DNA of 64,000 nucleotides from an uncultured Collinsella sp. (lineage in GTDB: Bacteria; Actinomycetota; Coriobacteriia; Coriobacteriales; Coriobacteriaceae): contig UQLC01000001.1 of the NCBI GenBank assembly GCA_900541795.1, positions 62,001 through 126,000 of the forward strand, read 5' to 3'. The stretch's first letter is position 1. Every line of letters starts with the position of its first letter. The notes beneath the pieces were generated by a model. It was given only the letters and a program-made list of their open reading frames with translations, did no database searches and was not told the origin of the DNA. A program made the position numbers and the translations under genes. Of the stretch, positions 24,807 through 33,670 are shown one piece after another.

Positions 24807-24900
24807 ATGCGGGAGTGCCGGCGGTGCAAACCACAAGGCTGAGAGGGCATGGGGCCCAATCCTTTGAACCTGTCAGTTAATGCTGGCGTAGGGAGCATGC
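24807..24900 (+). promoter_or_regulatory. TPP riboswitch (THI element)
   Basis: The conserved TPP aptamer is clear: GCGGGAGTGCCGG, GGCTGAGAGGGCAT, CCTTTGAACCTGTC, then TTAATGCTGGCGTAGGGAGC. It is followed after a few bases by a terminator stem (24911-24940) and thiM, so excess thiamine pyrophosphate should end transcription early. Confidence 0.96.
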
Positions 24901-24910
24901 CGCCTTTACA

Positions 24911-24940
24911 GGGGCGCTGTCTATGCACAGCGCCCCTTTT
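24911..24940 (+). terminator. Expression-platform terminator of the TPP riboswitch
   Basis: GGGGCGCTGT-CTATGC-ACAGCGCCCC followed by TTTT, between the aptamer and the thiM ribosome site AAGGAGG. Confidence 0.92.
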
Positions 24941-24962
24941 CTATGCCAAGGAGGCATGTGCA

Positions 24963-25802
24963 GTGATTGATTCGGAACAGCTTAAGCAGCATATGGTCAA
25001 GGCCGTGGAGGAGATTCGCGCCACCAATCCGATGGCCGGCTCCATCACCAACACGGTGACGATCGACTTTGTCGCCAACGCACAGCTCGCCGTGGGCGGA
25101 TCGGCCGCCATGGTCTATCTGCCCGACGAAGGCGAGGCACTCGTTGCCGGCGGCGGCGCCATCTATCTCAACATGGGCACGCTCTTCCCCATCTACGAGC
25201 AGACGATTCCCCGAGCGGCCAAGGCGGCACACGACGCCGGCAAGCCCTGGGTGCTCGATCCGGTGGGCCTGGGCATCGGTAGCCTGCGCACCCAGCTGGT
25301 AAACGAGCTCAAGCAGTACAAGCCCGCCATCGTGCGCGGCAATGCCTCCGAGATCATTGCGCTCGCCGGCCTGTGGGGTCTTGAGGGCGAGGCGGCCGAT
25401 CTGAGCCGCGTACGCGGCGTCGATACCACCGACACGGTCGACGCCGCCCGCGATGCCGCCGTGGCGCTCGCCCGCTACACCGGCGGCGCCGTGGTCGTCT
25501 CGGGCGAAGTCGACCTGATTACCGACGGCACGACCGTGGCCAAGTCCCACGGCGGCAGCCCGCTCATGTCCAAGATCACCGGCTGCGGCTGCTCGCAGGG
25601 CGGCGTGCTGGCCGTGTACGCCTGCGCCGCCGACCCGTTTACGGCAGCCGTCTGCGGCACCGCCGTCTACAACGTTGCCGGCACGCGTGCCGCCGCCGTC
25701 GCCGATGCCCCGGCAAGCTTTAAGGTCGCCTTTATCGACGAGCTCTACCGCGCGACCGCCCAGGACATCGCCGATAACCAACTCGAGCTCGAGGAGGCAT
25801 AA
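24963..25802 (+). CDS. thiM: Hydroxyethylthiazole kinase
   Basis: This 279-aa enzyme phosphorylates 4-methyl-5-(2-hydroxyethyl)thiazole in thiamine salvage. It has NPMAGSITNTVTIDFVANAQLAVGGSAAM at the N-terminus, WVLDPVGLGIGSLR, AIVRGNASEIIALAG, and the ATP-site Cys motif MSKITGCGCSQGGVLAVY. The GTG start at 24963, nine bases after AAGGAGG, is chosen because the open frame upstream runs through the riboswitch. It heads a TPP-controlled operon with a thiamine-binding protein and thiE. No thiD is present here. Confidence 0.95.
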   Translation: MIDSEQLKQHMVKAVEEIRATNPMAGSITNTVTIDFVANAQLAVGGSAAMVYLPDEGEALVAGGGAIYLNMGTLFPIYEQTIPRAAKAAHDAGKPWVLDPVGLGIGSLRTQLVNELKQYKPAIVRGNASEIIALAGLWGLEGEAADLSRVRGVDTTDTVDAARDAAVALARYTGGAVVVSGEVDLITDGTTVAKSHGGSPLMSKITGCGCSQGGVLAVYACAADPFTAAVCGTAVYNVAGTRAAAVADAPASFKVAFIDELYRATAQDIADNQLELEEA

Positions 25803-25805
25803 GCC

Positions 25806-26147
25806 ATGTCCGAGCCCGCAACCAATGCCGGCATGAACACACTCGTCGCCGTGGCCATCGCCCCGTGCGGCACCGGCGATGAACTGTCCGCCGAGGTCGC
25901 CGAGGTCGTGCGCGTCATTCGCGAGAGCGGCCTTCCCAACCGCACCACCTCGATGTTCACCGAGATCGAGGGTGACTGGGACGAGGTCATGCAGGTCGTG
26001 CGCGACGCAACCTTTGTGTTGGCGAGCAAGGGCATCCGCACCGAAGTCGTGCTCAAAGCCGATATTCGACCCGGATTTACCGACACCATGACCGGCAAGC
26101 TCGAGCGCATGGAAGCACAGATCAAAAAGCAGGAGGAAGCACGATGA
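25806..26147 (+). CDS. Thiamine-binding protein of the MTH1187/YkoF family
   Basis: This 113-aa ferredoxin-like protein carries the family pattern VAVAIAPCGTGDELSAEVAEVVRVI, SGLPNRTTSMFTEIEGDWDEVMQVV and VVLKADIRPG. It is three bases downstream of thiM and overlaps thiE by four bases (ATGA). MTH1187/YkoF proteins bind thiamine or its pyrimidine part; in this salvage operon it may sense or hand over hydroxymethylpyrimidine or thiamine. It is cytosolic, with no signal peptide. Confidence 0.85.
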   Translation: MSEPATNAGMNTLVAVAIAPCGTGDELSAEVAEVVRVIRESGLPNRTTSMFTEIEGDWDEVMQVVRDATFVLASKGIRTEVVLKADIRPGFTDTMTGKLERMEAQIKKQEEAR

Positions 26148-26839
26148 GCATCCGCGACAACCTTGATATCTCGGCCTATCTGGTACTCGGCCCCGAAAAC
26201 ACGCTCGGGCGTCCCGTGGGCGATGTGGTGGCCCAGGCGCTCGACGCAGGCTTTACCTGCATCCAGGTGCGCTCCAAGGTGGCAAGTGCCCGCGAGATCA
26301 TCGCGCTGACGGGCGACGCCGCGCAGGCAATCGCACAGGCCGGCAAGACCGGTCAGGTCGCCCTGCTGATCGACGACCGCCTGGACTGCGTACTCGCCGC
26401 GCGCGAGCAGGGCATCGCTGTCGACGGCGTGCACGTTGGCCAGAGCGATATTCCCGTCGAGGTCTGCCGCAAACTTTTGGGCCCCGATGCCATTGTGGGC
26501 CTTTCGGCCCGTTGCGAGGAGATGCTCGAGTACGTCAAGACCGCCGACATGAGCCTGGTCGACTACCTGGGCATCGGCCCGCTCCACGAGACCGAGACCA
26601 AGCGCGACTGCGGACGCGCGGCCGACGGCTCTATCATCACCAAGAGCTTTGAGGACTTGGCCGCACTCCACGCGGCAAGCCCCGTGCCCATCGTGGTGGG
26701 CGGCGGCGTCAAGACGGCCGACCTGCCACAGCTCAAGGCCACCGGCGTCGATGGCTTCTTTGTGGTGAGCGCCGTCTGCAGTGCCGACGACCCCTACGCC
26801 GCCGCCAAGGAGCTCGTCGATACCTGGCAGCAGGCATAG
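26144..26839 (+). CDS. thiE: Thiamine-phosphate synthase
   Basis: This 231-aa TIM barrel joins the thiazole phosphate made by ThiM with hydroxymethylpyrimidine diphosphate. It shows CIQVRSKVASAREI (usual QLR.K), LLIDDRLDCVLAAR, GVHVGQSDIPV, VDYLGIGPLHETETKRDC (usual Y.G.GP...T.TK) and VGGGVKTADLPQLKATGVDGFFVVSAV. It overlaps the thiamine-binding gene by ATGA. The pyrimidine moiety must come from elsewhere, since thiC and thiD are absent from this operon. Confidence 0.94.
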   Translation: MSIRDNLDISAYLVLGPENTLGRPVGDVVAQALDAGFTCIQVRSKVASAREIIALTGDAAQAIAQAGKTGQVALLIDDRLDCVLAAREQGIAVDGVHVGQSDIPVEVCRKLLGPDAIVGLSARCEEMLEYVKTADMSLVDYLGIGPLHETETKRDCGRAADGSIITKSFEDLAALHAASPVPIVVGGGVKTADLPQLKATGVDGFFVVSAVCSADDPYAAAKELVDTWQQA

Positions 26840-26883
26840 GCTCAAGCCGAGCAGCCGATTCGCAGCCTCATATCTTCAGCGAT

Positions 26884-26928
26884 GGAAAGCGCATCCCAGT
26901 TTGGACCTCCATTCCGGGATGCGCTTCC
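26884..26928. terminator. Hairpin between convergent thiE and patatin genes
   Basis: GGAAAGCGCATCCC and GGGATGCGCTTCC arms with an 18-base loop and no T run. Probably a shared transcription barrier. Confidence 0.55.
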
Positions 26929-26951
26929 CGCCGAGATGGCGGCAGCAGTCT

Positions 26952-27821
26952 CTACCCTGCCAGATATGTCTCCAGTGCCGGCAAGGTTGCCTCCGCATCA
27001 CGGCGGCCGATCTGATAGATGCGTTCGAGTTCATCGGGCTCGCGGCACAGCGACGGTACCTTCACCGATTCGCTCGGCCGCACCACAAAGATTTCGCCGG
27101 CAGCCTCGCGACGTGCTAAGTCATCGAGCGTGGCATTGTAGACCTCATGCCGATGCTCAAGCGCTGCGACAAACTCCGGGTAGTGACGGAACACGCGCCG
27201 CAGCATGGGCATCACGCTGTTGGGCTGCTTCACAAAGCCCGCCGGCTGCGTGAGTACCACGATGTTTCGGTCATACCCCTGCGCAAACAGCCATGCGCTG
27301 GGAATAGAATCAGCCACGCCACCATCCAGATACTTATGTCCGTCAATAGCAACGGGACGCGTCGCCACAGGAATAGCCGACGACGCCCGGATCCACTCGA
27401 TATCGCGCTCATCGCCATAAGGCAGGTCGTGATAGACGGCCTTGCCCGTCTCGATATCGGTACACACGCACGTAAACCGCATGGGGCAGGCGCGATATGC
27501 CTCCAGGTCGATGGGATCGCGCTCGATGGGCACCTCATGATAGGCAAAATCGGCATTGAACATGTCTCCAGTCCGCAGCCAGCTTGCTACACCCGCATAG
27601 CGCTTATCGGCACAATATGCCTTGTTGTAGCGAATGGCGCGTCCAATCTGCCGCGATTTAAAGTTGTAGCCAAACGCCGCGCCCGCCGAGACACCCACCA
27701 TATGGTCGCAGGTCAAACCGTGCTCCATCCAAACGTCGAGCACGCCCGCCGTATACATACCGCGGTAGCCGCCTCCTTCGAGCGCCAGCCCCACCGTGCG
27801 CATCATATTTGACTGTGCCAT
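26952..27821 (-). CDS. Patatin-like phospholipase
   Basis: This 289-aa serine lipid hydrolase has the oxyanion loop GGGYRGMYTAGVLD, the nucleophile elbow MVGVSAGAAFG (GxSxG) and the catalytic Asp in YLDGGVADSIP. No signal peptide or membrane segment is present, so it is cytosolic. Bacterial RssA/YjjU-type patatins release fatty acids from phospholipids. GGAGATGGTCGC precedes the start. The gene stands alone, convergent with thiE. Its physiological substrate is unknown. Confidence 0.92.
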   Translation of the reverse strand: MAQSNMMRTVGLALEGGGYRGMYTAGVLDVWMEHGLTCDHMVGVSAGAAFGYNFKSRQIGRAIRYNKAYCADKRYAGVASWLRTGDMFNADFAYHEVPIERDPIDLEAYRACPMRFTCVCTDIETGKAVYHDLPYGDERDIEWIRASSAIPVATRPVAIDGHKYLDGGVADSIPSAWLFAQGYDRNIVVLTQPAGFVKQPNSVMPMLRRVFRHYPEFVAALEHRHEVYNATLDDLARREAAGEIFVVRPSESVKVPSLCREPDELERIYQIGRRDAEATLPALETYLAG

Positions 27822-27972
27822 GCGACCATCTCCGTCCCCGCAAATTTAAACGGAACAAGTATACCCATCAACATATACCGCCCCAGTCGCATTTTTATCG
27901 AACATCGCATCATCGCGCTGCCGTTTGTCGAATAATAGCCACCCACAGCATGTGCACCCCTATATAATTTTG

Positions 27973-27998
27973 TACTGTTGTTTATTACTGTTGTTTAT
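27973..27998. repeat. 13-bp tandem direct repeat upstream of the GGDEF/EAL gene
   Basis: TACTGTTGTTTAT occurs twice head to tail, followed at 28011-28019 by TTATCAACA, one base off a DnaA box. The ~337-base gap 27822-28158 otherwise shows only AT-rich promoter-like sequence at 27950-28000. Confidence 0.45.
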
Positions 27999-28158
27999 AC
28001 TACTCAGCAGTTATCAACAGCGAACATTAGCCGGCAAAGTAACCCAACAACGCAGCAAGGCGGGGGCCTGGATACACGCAAAACGCTGAGCAACGACGCG
28101 TGTACACGACGAGCTCGCCCGACGCAATCCGCCCCGACTTCAGAAAGCCGCTTAGAAC

Positions 28159-30876
28159 ATGGATACTGTCAGCAATTACACCGAAACGCTCGAAAAGACC
28201 GTCCGTGACCTTCTCGAGCGTCAGGAGGATCTGATCAGGACCGCCTTTACCGACCAGCTTACCGGGCTTGGCAACCGTGGCGGCTTTGCCCGTTCCCTCG
28301 AGGAGCTCTGGGAGCAGGACACCCCCGTTACCATGGCGTTCATCGATATCGACAATCTCAAGCACTGCAACGACGTCTTTGGGCATGACGAGGGCAACCG
28401 CTATATCTTGCAGGTAAGCCTCTATCTCAAACTGTATATGAAAGTGGACGAGGCGGCGTTTCGCATAGGCGGCGACGAGTTTGCCATCCTATCTACGATT
28501 GCGACCGAGGACGACCTCGCCGAACGTCTGGAACACTGCCGAACGATCCTGCTCAAAAACAACGATTCCGAGATGCCCCACTCGTTTAGCTACGGAGTGG
28601 CACACGCCGACCCCGCCCTGGGCGAAGCCTCCAATCGCATGACACTCGATGCCGACCATCGCATGTACGACTACAAGCTACGTCATGCCATGCACCTCGA
28701 TCGGCGCAATATTACGCAAGTCCACGCCGACGACTTCGGAATAAGCGATCGTATTTTCGACGCTTTTTCGATGCTCAACGAGGGCCGTTATTTCTTTATC
28801 GAGAACTTGGACAAGGACCGCACCCTTTGGTCGCAAGGTGCCTTGCGCGATCTCGGTCTTCCTTCGGAGCACATAGACAGCTGCCGCGATTTCTGGAAGA
28901 CGCGCGTCCATCCCGATGACCTCGAGGCCTACGCCAACGGCATCAACCAGATCTTTAACGGCTCCAAACACCGCCGCGTCATGCAGTACCGCATGCGCAA
29001 TGCCGCGGGTGACTACGTTCTCTGCCGTGCTCGCGGGTTTCGCATCGACGGCGACGGAAATGTCCCCTCGCTCTATGTCGGCGAACTCGTCAACCACTCG
29101 CTTGCCGAAACCGTCGACGCCGCCACAGGCCTCGGAACGCAGCGCATGCTGGTCAACGCTATCGATGCCTGCCGTCGCGACCGCTGCGAGACGGGGCTTA
29201 TAGCGGTGCGCATTCGTGGCACGGCGAATCTCAACGAGCTCTACGGGGCCGAGGCTGTCGACAACATGCTTGCCGAATACGCAGGCCGCATGCTGTCGAT
29301 CACCCGCGGCAGAAGCCGGGTCTTCCGTTCACGAAGCGTCCAGTTCGTCGTGCTCAGCAACGATTTGGACCATGAGGCATTCGAGCAACTGACCCGCCAC
29401 CTTAAAGAGGCTGTTTTCGCTCCTGTTCAAATCGCGGGCGACACCATTACTCCCGTCTGCCTTGTCGTCCCGGCCTTTTACGAGCAGTTAACCCATCAAA
29501 CGACCGCCGTTTTAGGCGAACTCGACCGTCGCCTTCGCACGGCCGGCGGGCTTGTTCCCAACGACAGCCTCCCCATACCCGAGGCGGAGCGCAAAAGCGC
29601 CATCGCCGAACGTATCGACTCGCTCACGGGCCTCTATCGACCCAGCGAGTTTATGCGGCGCGCCAACGCATTTCTCGAGGCAAGGCGCGACGACACCTGG
29701 TGCATCGCCACCGTCGACATGGGTCACATGCGCCTGTTTAATGAATGGCACGGCCAGGCCGAGGGCGACCGCGTACTCGCCGATGTGGGCACGGTCCTCA
29801 AGGACATCGAGAATGCCGATATGGGCGTCGCAGGGTACTGGGGCCAAGATGACTTTTGCGTACTCATCCCCTTTAAGCACATCACCGTCCATCAAATCTA
29901 CAACCGCGTTCGCGAGGCAGTAGCCAGGCATGATGACGGCGTAGGTTTTTGGCCGTCCATGGGCATTTACCCCATCGACTCCAATGAGGAGATCACCATC
30001 GATGCGCAGGCAAAGGCCATGTTTACCAATCGACGCGCCAAAAACGACTTCAAGGAGCGCATTGCTATTTTCCGCCCCGAAGAATATGAACACGAAATTG
30101 CGTTCCACCGCACGCTGACCGAGTTCCAGTACGCGCTCTCAAACGGCCGCATCACGTACTACCTGCAGCCCCAGGTCGATATGGAAACCGGCGAGATCAT
30201 TGGCGCCGAGGCACTCACCCGCTGGATTGACAAGGACGGCTCTCTCATTTCGCCCGCAACGTTTATCCCCGCACTCGAGGAAAGCGGCTTTGTGGTGACG
30301 CTCGACAAGTACATTTGGCAGGGTGTCGCCTCGTGGCTGCGCGAGCGTCTCGATCGCGGCCTTCGCGTGGTTCCGGTCTCGCTTAATGTGTCGCGCGTGG
30401 ATATCCTTGCCTGCGACGTTGCCGAGCATATGGGGGCGCTTGCCGCCCAATACAACCTGCCGCCCGAGCTCATGCGTATCGAGATCACCGAGACGGCTTA
30501 TACGGGAGAGTCCGAAGCCGTGGACAAACTGACAGCCGACTTGCACACCCGCGGCTTCTCGACCTATATGGACGATTTTGGCACCGGTCAGTCCACGCTC
30601 GCGATGCTCAAGAACGTCAACGTCGACGTCATCAAGCTCGACCGCACCTTTGTGCCCACCGACCGCGATCAAGGCCGCAGCGCGCAGATCGTGTCATCGA
30701 TGCTCGAGATGGCGCAGTCGCTCCATCTGCCCATTGTAATCGAAGGCGTCGAGACAGATGAGCAGGCGAACATGCTACGCCACATGGGTGCCCGCTACGC
30801 TCAGGGCTTCCTCTACTACCGCCCCATGCCGGCGAAGGATTTTGAGGCATTGCTCGATGGTGGCAATAACAACTGA
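28159..30876 (+). CDS. Cyclic-di-GMP enzyme: GGDEF-PAS-GGDEF(degenerate x2)-EAL
   Basis: This 905-aa soluble protein has in order: an intact diguanylate cyclase domain (GGDEF at 104-108); a PAS-like sensor (~205-320, 'W..RVHPDDLEAY...YRMRNAAGDYV'); a degenerate GGDEF domain (SRSVQF near 390); another (GQDDF at 562-566); and an EAL phosphodiesterase domain with EAL at 684-686, EITETAY, DDFGTGQS, IKLDRTFV and EGVETDEQA. The EAL residues needed for hydrolysis are kept, so it can in principle both make and break c-di-GMP. It lies 127 bases upstream of a shorter paralogue. No membrane segment is visible. The ATG has little ribosome-site sequence. Confidence 0.92.
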   Translation: MDTVSNYTETLEKTVRDLLERQEDLIRTAFTDQLTGLGNRGGFARSLEELWEQDTPVTMAFIDIDNLKHCNDVFGHDEGNRYILQVSLYLKLYMKVDEAAFRIGGDEFAILSTIATEDDLAERLEHCRTILLKNNDSEMPHSFSYGVAHADPALGEASNRMTLDADHRMYDYKLRHAMHLDRRNITQVHADDFGISDRIFDAFSMLNEGRYFFIENLDKDRTLWSQGALRDLGLPSEHIDSCRDFWKTRVHPDDLEAYANGINQIFNGSKHRRVMQYRMRNAAGDYVLCRARGFRIDGDGNVPSLYVGELVNHSLAETVDAATGLGTQRMLVNAIDACRRDRCETGLIAVRIRGTANLNELYGAEAVDNMLAEYAGRMLSITRGRSRVFRSRSVQFVVLSNDLDHEAFEQLTRHLKEAVFAPVQIAGDTITPVCLVVPAFYEQLTHQTTAVLGELDRRLRTAGGLVPNDSLPIPEAERKSAIAERIDSLTGLYRPSEFMRRANAFLEARRDDTWCIATVDMGHMRLFNEWHGQAEGDRVLADVGTVLKDIENADMGVAGYWGQDDFCVLIPFKHITVHQIYNRVREAVARHDDGVGFWPSMGIYPIDSNEEITIDAQAKAMFTNRRAKNDFKERIAIFRPEEYEHEIAFHRTLTEFQYALSNGRITYYLQPQVDMETGEIIGAEALTRWIDKDGSLISPATFIPALEESGFVVTLDKYIWQGVASWLRERLDRGLRVVPVSLNVSRVDILACDVAEHMGALAAQYNLPPELMRIEITETAYTGESEAVDKLTADLHTRGFSTYMDDFGTGQSTLAMLKNVNVDVIKLDRTFVPTDRDQGRSAQIVSSMLEMAQSLHLPIVIEGVETDEQANMLRHMGARYAQGFLYYRPMPAKDFEALLDGGNNN

Positions 30877-31003
30877 TACGCTCGCGCGCAAAACGCCACC
30901 GTCGAAGGGGGCATTTGTCTCCATTAGCTAACTTATTACCCCAATTCAAACCGAATTGGGGATATGATACAAACCGTTGTTCCGCCCAAGGAGGTTATCC
31001 ATC

Positions 31004-32533
31004 ATGAACGAGTCATATCGCCTGGGTGAGCAATCGATTATTGCCTATCTTCAGCGACTTGCGAATGGCATCTCGACCGCCGAACTCGATGTTGCCGCAC
31101 TGCCTGCTGAGCTGCGCGCCGTTGGCGAGCAACTGCAAAAGACGCATGCCATCCTGCAACAAGAGCGCCGGCTGCTTGAGAGCAACGCCTATATCGACCC
31201 GCTCACCAACTTGGGCAACCGCGGCGGACTCGACCGTCACGTCGAGCAGCTCTGGCACAAAGGTGACCCCTTCACCTGCGCCTATATTGACATCGACCAT
31301 CTCAAACATTGCAATGATAGGTTTGGCCACGCCGAAGGCAATCGCTATATTCTGAGCATCTGCCGCACGCTCTCCGAAACCATGGAGCACGATGAGATGC
31401 TGTTCCGCATCGGTGGAGACGAGTTTGTGCTCATCTCGCTCTCCGCAAACGAGACCGAACTCGAGCAGCGCTTGGAGCGGGTACGTGCCGGGCTGATCGA
31501 GGCGAGCTCAAGTGGCAAGGCGCCCATGATCGCCAGCTTTAGCTTTGGCTGCTCGCGCGTCGATCCACTTGCCGGCGACACGCGTCGCCAGATGACGATG
31601 GATGCCGATCGCAAGATGTATCGCTATAAGCTTATGCATCGTGTGCAGCAACCGAAAGACAATGACGCGCCGCAACGCCCAATCGTCGATCAGCTTCCCT
31701 GCAACGACCGGGTGTTCCAAGCGATCTCCATGAGCTCCGAGACGCGCTATCCGTTCATCCTTAACCTCGATACGGGAGAATCGCAATGGTCGGTTAACGC
31801 CGTGCGCGATTTTGACCTGCCCTCCCAGCACCCTTTTAACTCACTCGACATGTGGCTCGCCCGCGTTCATCCCGAGGACCGCGACAACGTACGCGCCGAG
31901 CTCGACATGGTGATAAACGGCACGTGGCACTTCCACTACATGCAGTATCGCGTAATGGATGCCACCGGAAAATACGTGCTTTGCGACTGCACAGGTTACC
32001 GCTTGGACGGCACCGATACCGAGCCCAGCATGTATGTGGGCACTATCATCAACCGAAGCTTGGCAGATACGACCGACTCGGTAACGGGCCTGGGCGATGT
32101 CCACGCGCTGGTCAACGCTATTGGAGAGATGCGCCGCGTGGCGCGCGAGGCAGGCTTTATTGCCATTAAGGTCGACGATATCGCCGAAGTCAATGCCCGC
32201 TTTGGATTCGATGCAGGCGACCGCGTGCTCGCCGAAAGTGCCGCCTGCCTCATGGATTGTTCGCGCGGCAAGGGTCGCCTGTTCCGCTCGACGGGACCAA
32301 TGTTCGTGGCGCTTTTCGATGAGCTCGGCCCCGAGGCAATCGACGAGCTCGCAAACGAAATCGAACGATTCCTGGGTTCTCCCGTGCTCATCGGCTCGCT
32401 TGAATATCAGCCGCCCATTCGCGTGGCCACGCTCCATCTGAACAGCGTTGACCGACAGCCCGTTTCCATTTTGAACGAGCTCAAAGCGTTGCTCGGTAAA
32501 GCCGTGCAGGTTCCAGGTACCAAACTGGATTAG
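31004..32533 (+). CDS. Diguanylate cyclase: GGDEF-PAS-degenerate GGDEF, no EAL
   Basis: This 509-aa paralogue of the N-terminal half of the upstream protein shares LGNRGG, YIDIDHLKHCNDRFGHAEGN and an intact GGDEF at 137-141. It has a similar PAS-like segment (ARVHPEDRDNVRAELDMVINGT) and a degenerate second GGDEF domain (STGPMF). The EAL half is absent. It has an extra N-terminal ~35 residues including a probable coiled-coil (VGEQLQKTHAILQQERRLLE). AAGGAGGTTATCCATC precedes the ATG at 31004; an earlier in-frame start at 30977 is unlikely. It probably makes c-di-GMP alongside the upstream enzyme. Confidence 0.9.
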   Translation: MNESYRLGEQSIIAYLQRLANGISTAELDVAALPAELRAVGEQLQKTHAILQQERRLLESNAYIDPLTNLGNRGGLDRHVEQLWHKGDPFTCAYIDIDHLKHCNDRFGHAEGNRYILSICRTLSETMEHDEMLFRIGGDEFVLISLSANETELEQRLERVRAGLIEASSSGKAPMIASFSFGCSRVDPLAGDTRRQMTMDADRKMYRYKLMHRVQQPKDNDAPQRPIVDQLPCNDRVFQAISMSSETRYPFILNLDTGESQWSVNAVRDFDLPSQHPFNSLDMWLARVHPEDRDNVRAELDMVINGTWHFHYMQYRVMDATGKYVLCDCTGYRLDGTDTEPSMYVGTIINRSLADTTDSVTGLGDVHALVNAIGEMRRVAREAGFIAIKVDDIAEVNARFGFDAGDRVLAESAACLMDCSRGKGRLFRSTGPMFVALFDELGPEAIDELANEIERFLGSPVLIGSLEYQPPIRVATLHLNSVDRQPVSILNELKALLGKAVQVPGTKLD

Positions 32534-32607
32534 CACCGCGCCCGCACCGCCTCCCCCATCGTGCGATAATCCTCTGCAGAAGTCACCAACAGCAGAGGGA
32601 GTTTGTG

Positions 32608-33231
32608 ATGAAGGTTCTTTTGGTCAATGGCAGTCCCAAGGCAAACGGCAACACCGCCCGCGCACTCGCCGAAGTCGCCGAGCAACTCAACGCCGAGGGT
32701 ATCGATACCGAGGTGTTCCAGCTGGGCGCCAAGCCCATTCGCGACTGCATTGGCTGTGGCCAGTGCGGCAAGCTCGATTGCCGCTGCACCTTTGACGACG
32801 ACGTGGTGAACGAGCTGATCGCTGCCGCCGAGCAGGCAGATGGCTTTGTCTTTGGCTCCCCCGTCTACTATGCGCATCCCAGCGGACGCATCCTCTCGGC
32901 TCTCGACCGCGCATTCTATGCTGGCAGCAAGGCCTTTGCGCACAAGCCGGGTGCCGCGGTCGCCGTCGCCCGCCGTGGCGGCACGTCGACCACCTTCGAT
33001 GTACTCAACAAGTACTTCACTATCAACCAGATGCCCGTGGTGGCCTCCACGTACTGGAACAACGTCTTTGGTGCCATGCCGGGCGAGGCCACCCAGGACG
33101 CCGAGGGCCTGGCCACCATGCGAAACATCGGCAAAAACATGGCCTGGCTCCTGCGCTGTATCGAGGCAGGACAGGCCGCCGGTATCAACGCACCCGAGGC
33201 AGATCGAGCAACGACCAACTTCATTCGATAG
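32608..33231 (+). CDS. NADPH-dependent FMN reductase / flavodoxin-like oxidoreductase
   Basis: This 207-aa flavoprotein has the FMN phosphate loop LLVNGSPKANGNTARAL, a Cys cluster CIGCGQCGKLDCRC, and FGSPVYYAHPSGRILSALDR. The family includes iron-sulfur flavoproteins and azo/nitro/quinone reductases; the Cys cluster near residues 48-62 may bind metal or serve redox. It is cytosolic. GAGGGAG precedes the ATG. The next gene (ArsC-like) follows after 11 bases, suggesting co-transcription. Confidence 0.88.
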   Translation: MKVLLVNGSPKANGNTARALAEVAEQLNAEGIDTEVFQLGAKPIRDCIGCGQCGKLDCRCTFDDDVVNELIAAAEQADGFVFGSPVYYAHPSGRILSALDRAFYAGSKAFAHKPGAAVAVARRGGTSTTFDVLNKYFTINQMPVVASTYWNNVFGAMPGEATQDAEGLATMRNIGKNMAWLLRCIEAGQAAGINAPEADRATTNFIR

Positions 33232-33242
33232 AGCGGCGGAGC

Positions 33243-33584
33243 ATGAATATCCAGATTTTTGGAACCAAAAAGTCTTTCGATACCAAGAAGGCCCAGCGCT
33301 ATTTTAAGGAGCGCCGCATTAAGGTGCAGTTTATTGACCTTAGGGAAAAGGAGATGAGCAAGGGCGAGCTCACGAGCGTGATGCAGGCGGTCGGCGGCAT
33401 CGACAAGCTGCTCAACCCCAAGGCCAAGGACGAGGAGACGCTCGCGCTCATCCAGCACCTTACCCCTAGCCAGCGCTTCGACAAACTGCTCGAAAACCAG
33501 CAGGTTCTAGCCGAACCCATCGTGCGCAACGGCAAAAAGGCCACCGTCGGTTATTGCCCCGATGTATGGGGAGCCTGGGAGTAG
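33243..33584 (+). CDS. ArsC/Spx-family protein lacking the active-site cysteine
   Basis: This 113-aa thioredoxin-fold protein matches the ArsC/Spx/YffB family (IFGTKKSFDTKKAQRYFKERRIKVQFIDLREKEMSKGEL, then PIVRNGKKATVGYCPDVW). The usual N-terminal redox Cys of the C-x5-R or CxxC motif is replaced in GTKKSFDTKKA, so arsenate or thiol chemistry at that site is not expected. It is probably a regulator or partner rather than an arsenate reductase. The only cysteine is in the C-terminal GYCPDVW. It follows the flavin reductase gene by 11 bases. Confidence 0.8.
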   Translation: MNIQIFGTKKSFDTKKAQRYFKERRIKVQFIDLREKEMSKGELTSVMQAVGGIDKLLNPKAKDEETLALIQHLTPSQRFDKLLENQQVLAEPIVRNGKKATVGYCPDVWGAWE

Positions 33585-33670
33585 CCTGTGTTATTTGCCG
33601 GCGCGTGGGTATAAGAGCAGGCGTTTGGCATAAGATTCAACTGTAAGCCATGTCTAACAAAGGAGGGCAC

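Noticed and set aside
28011..28019. Replication origin (DnaA box-like TTATCAACA with tandem repeats)
   Set aside because: A single box without dnaA, dnaN or a cluster of boxes; more likely promoter-region sequence.
33243..33584. Arsenate reductase
   Set aside because: The catalytic cysteine is missing and there is no ars operon.
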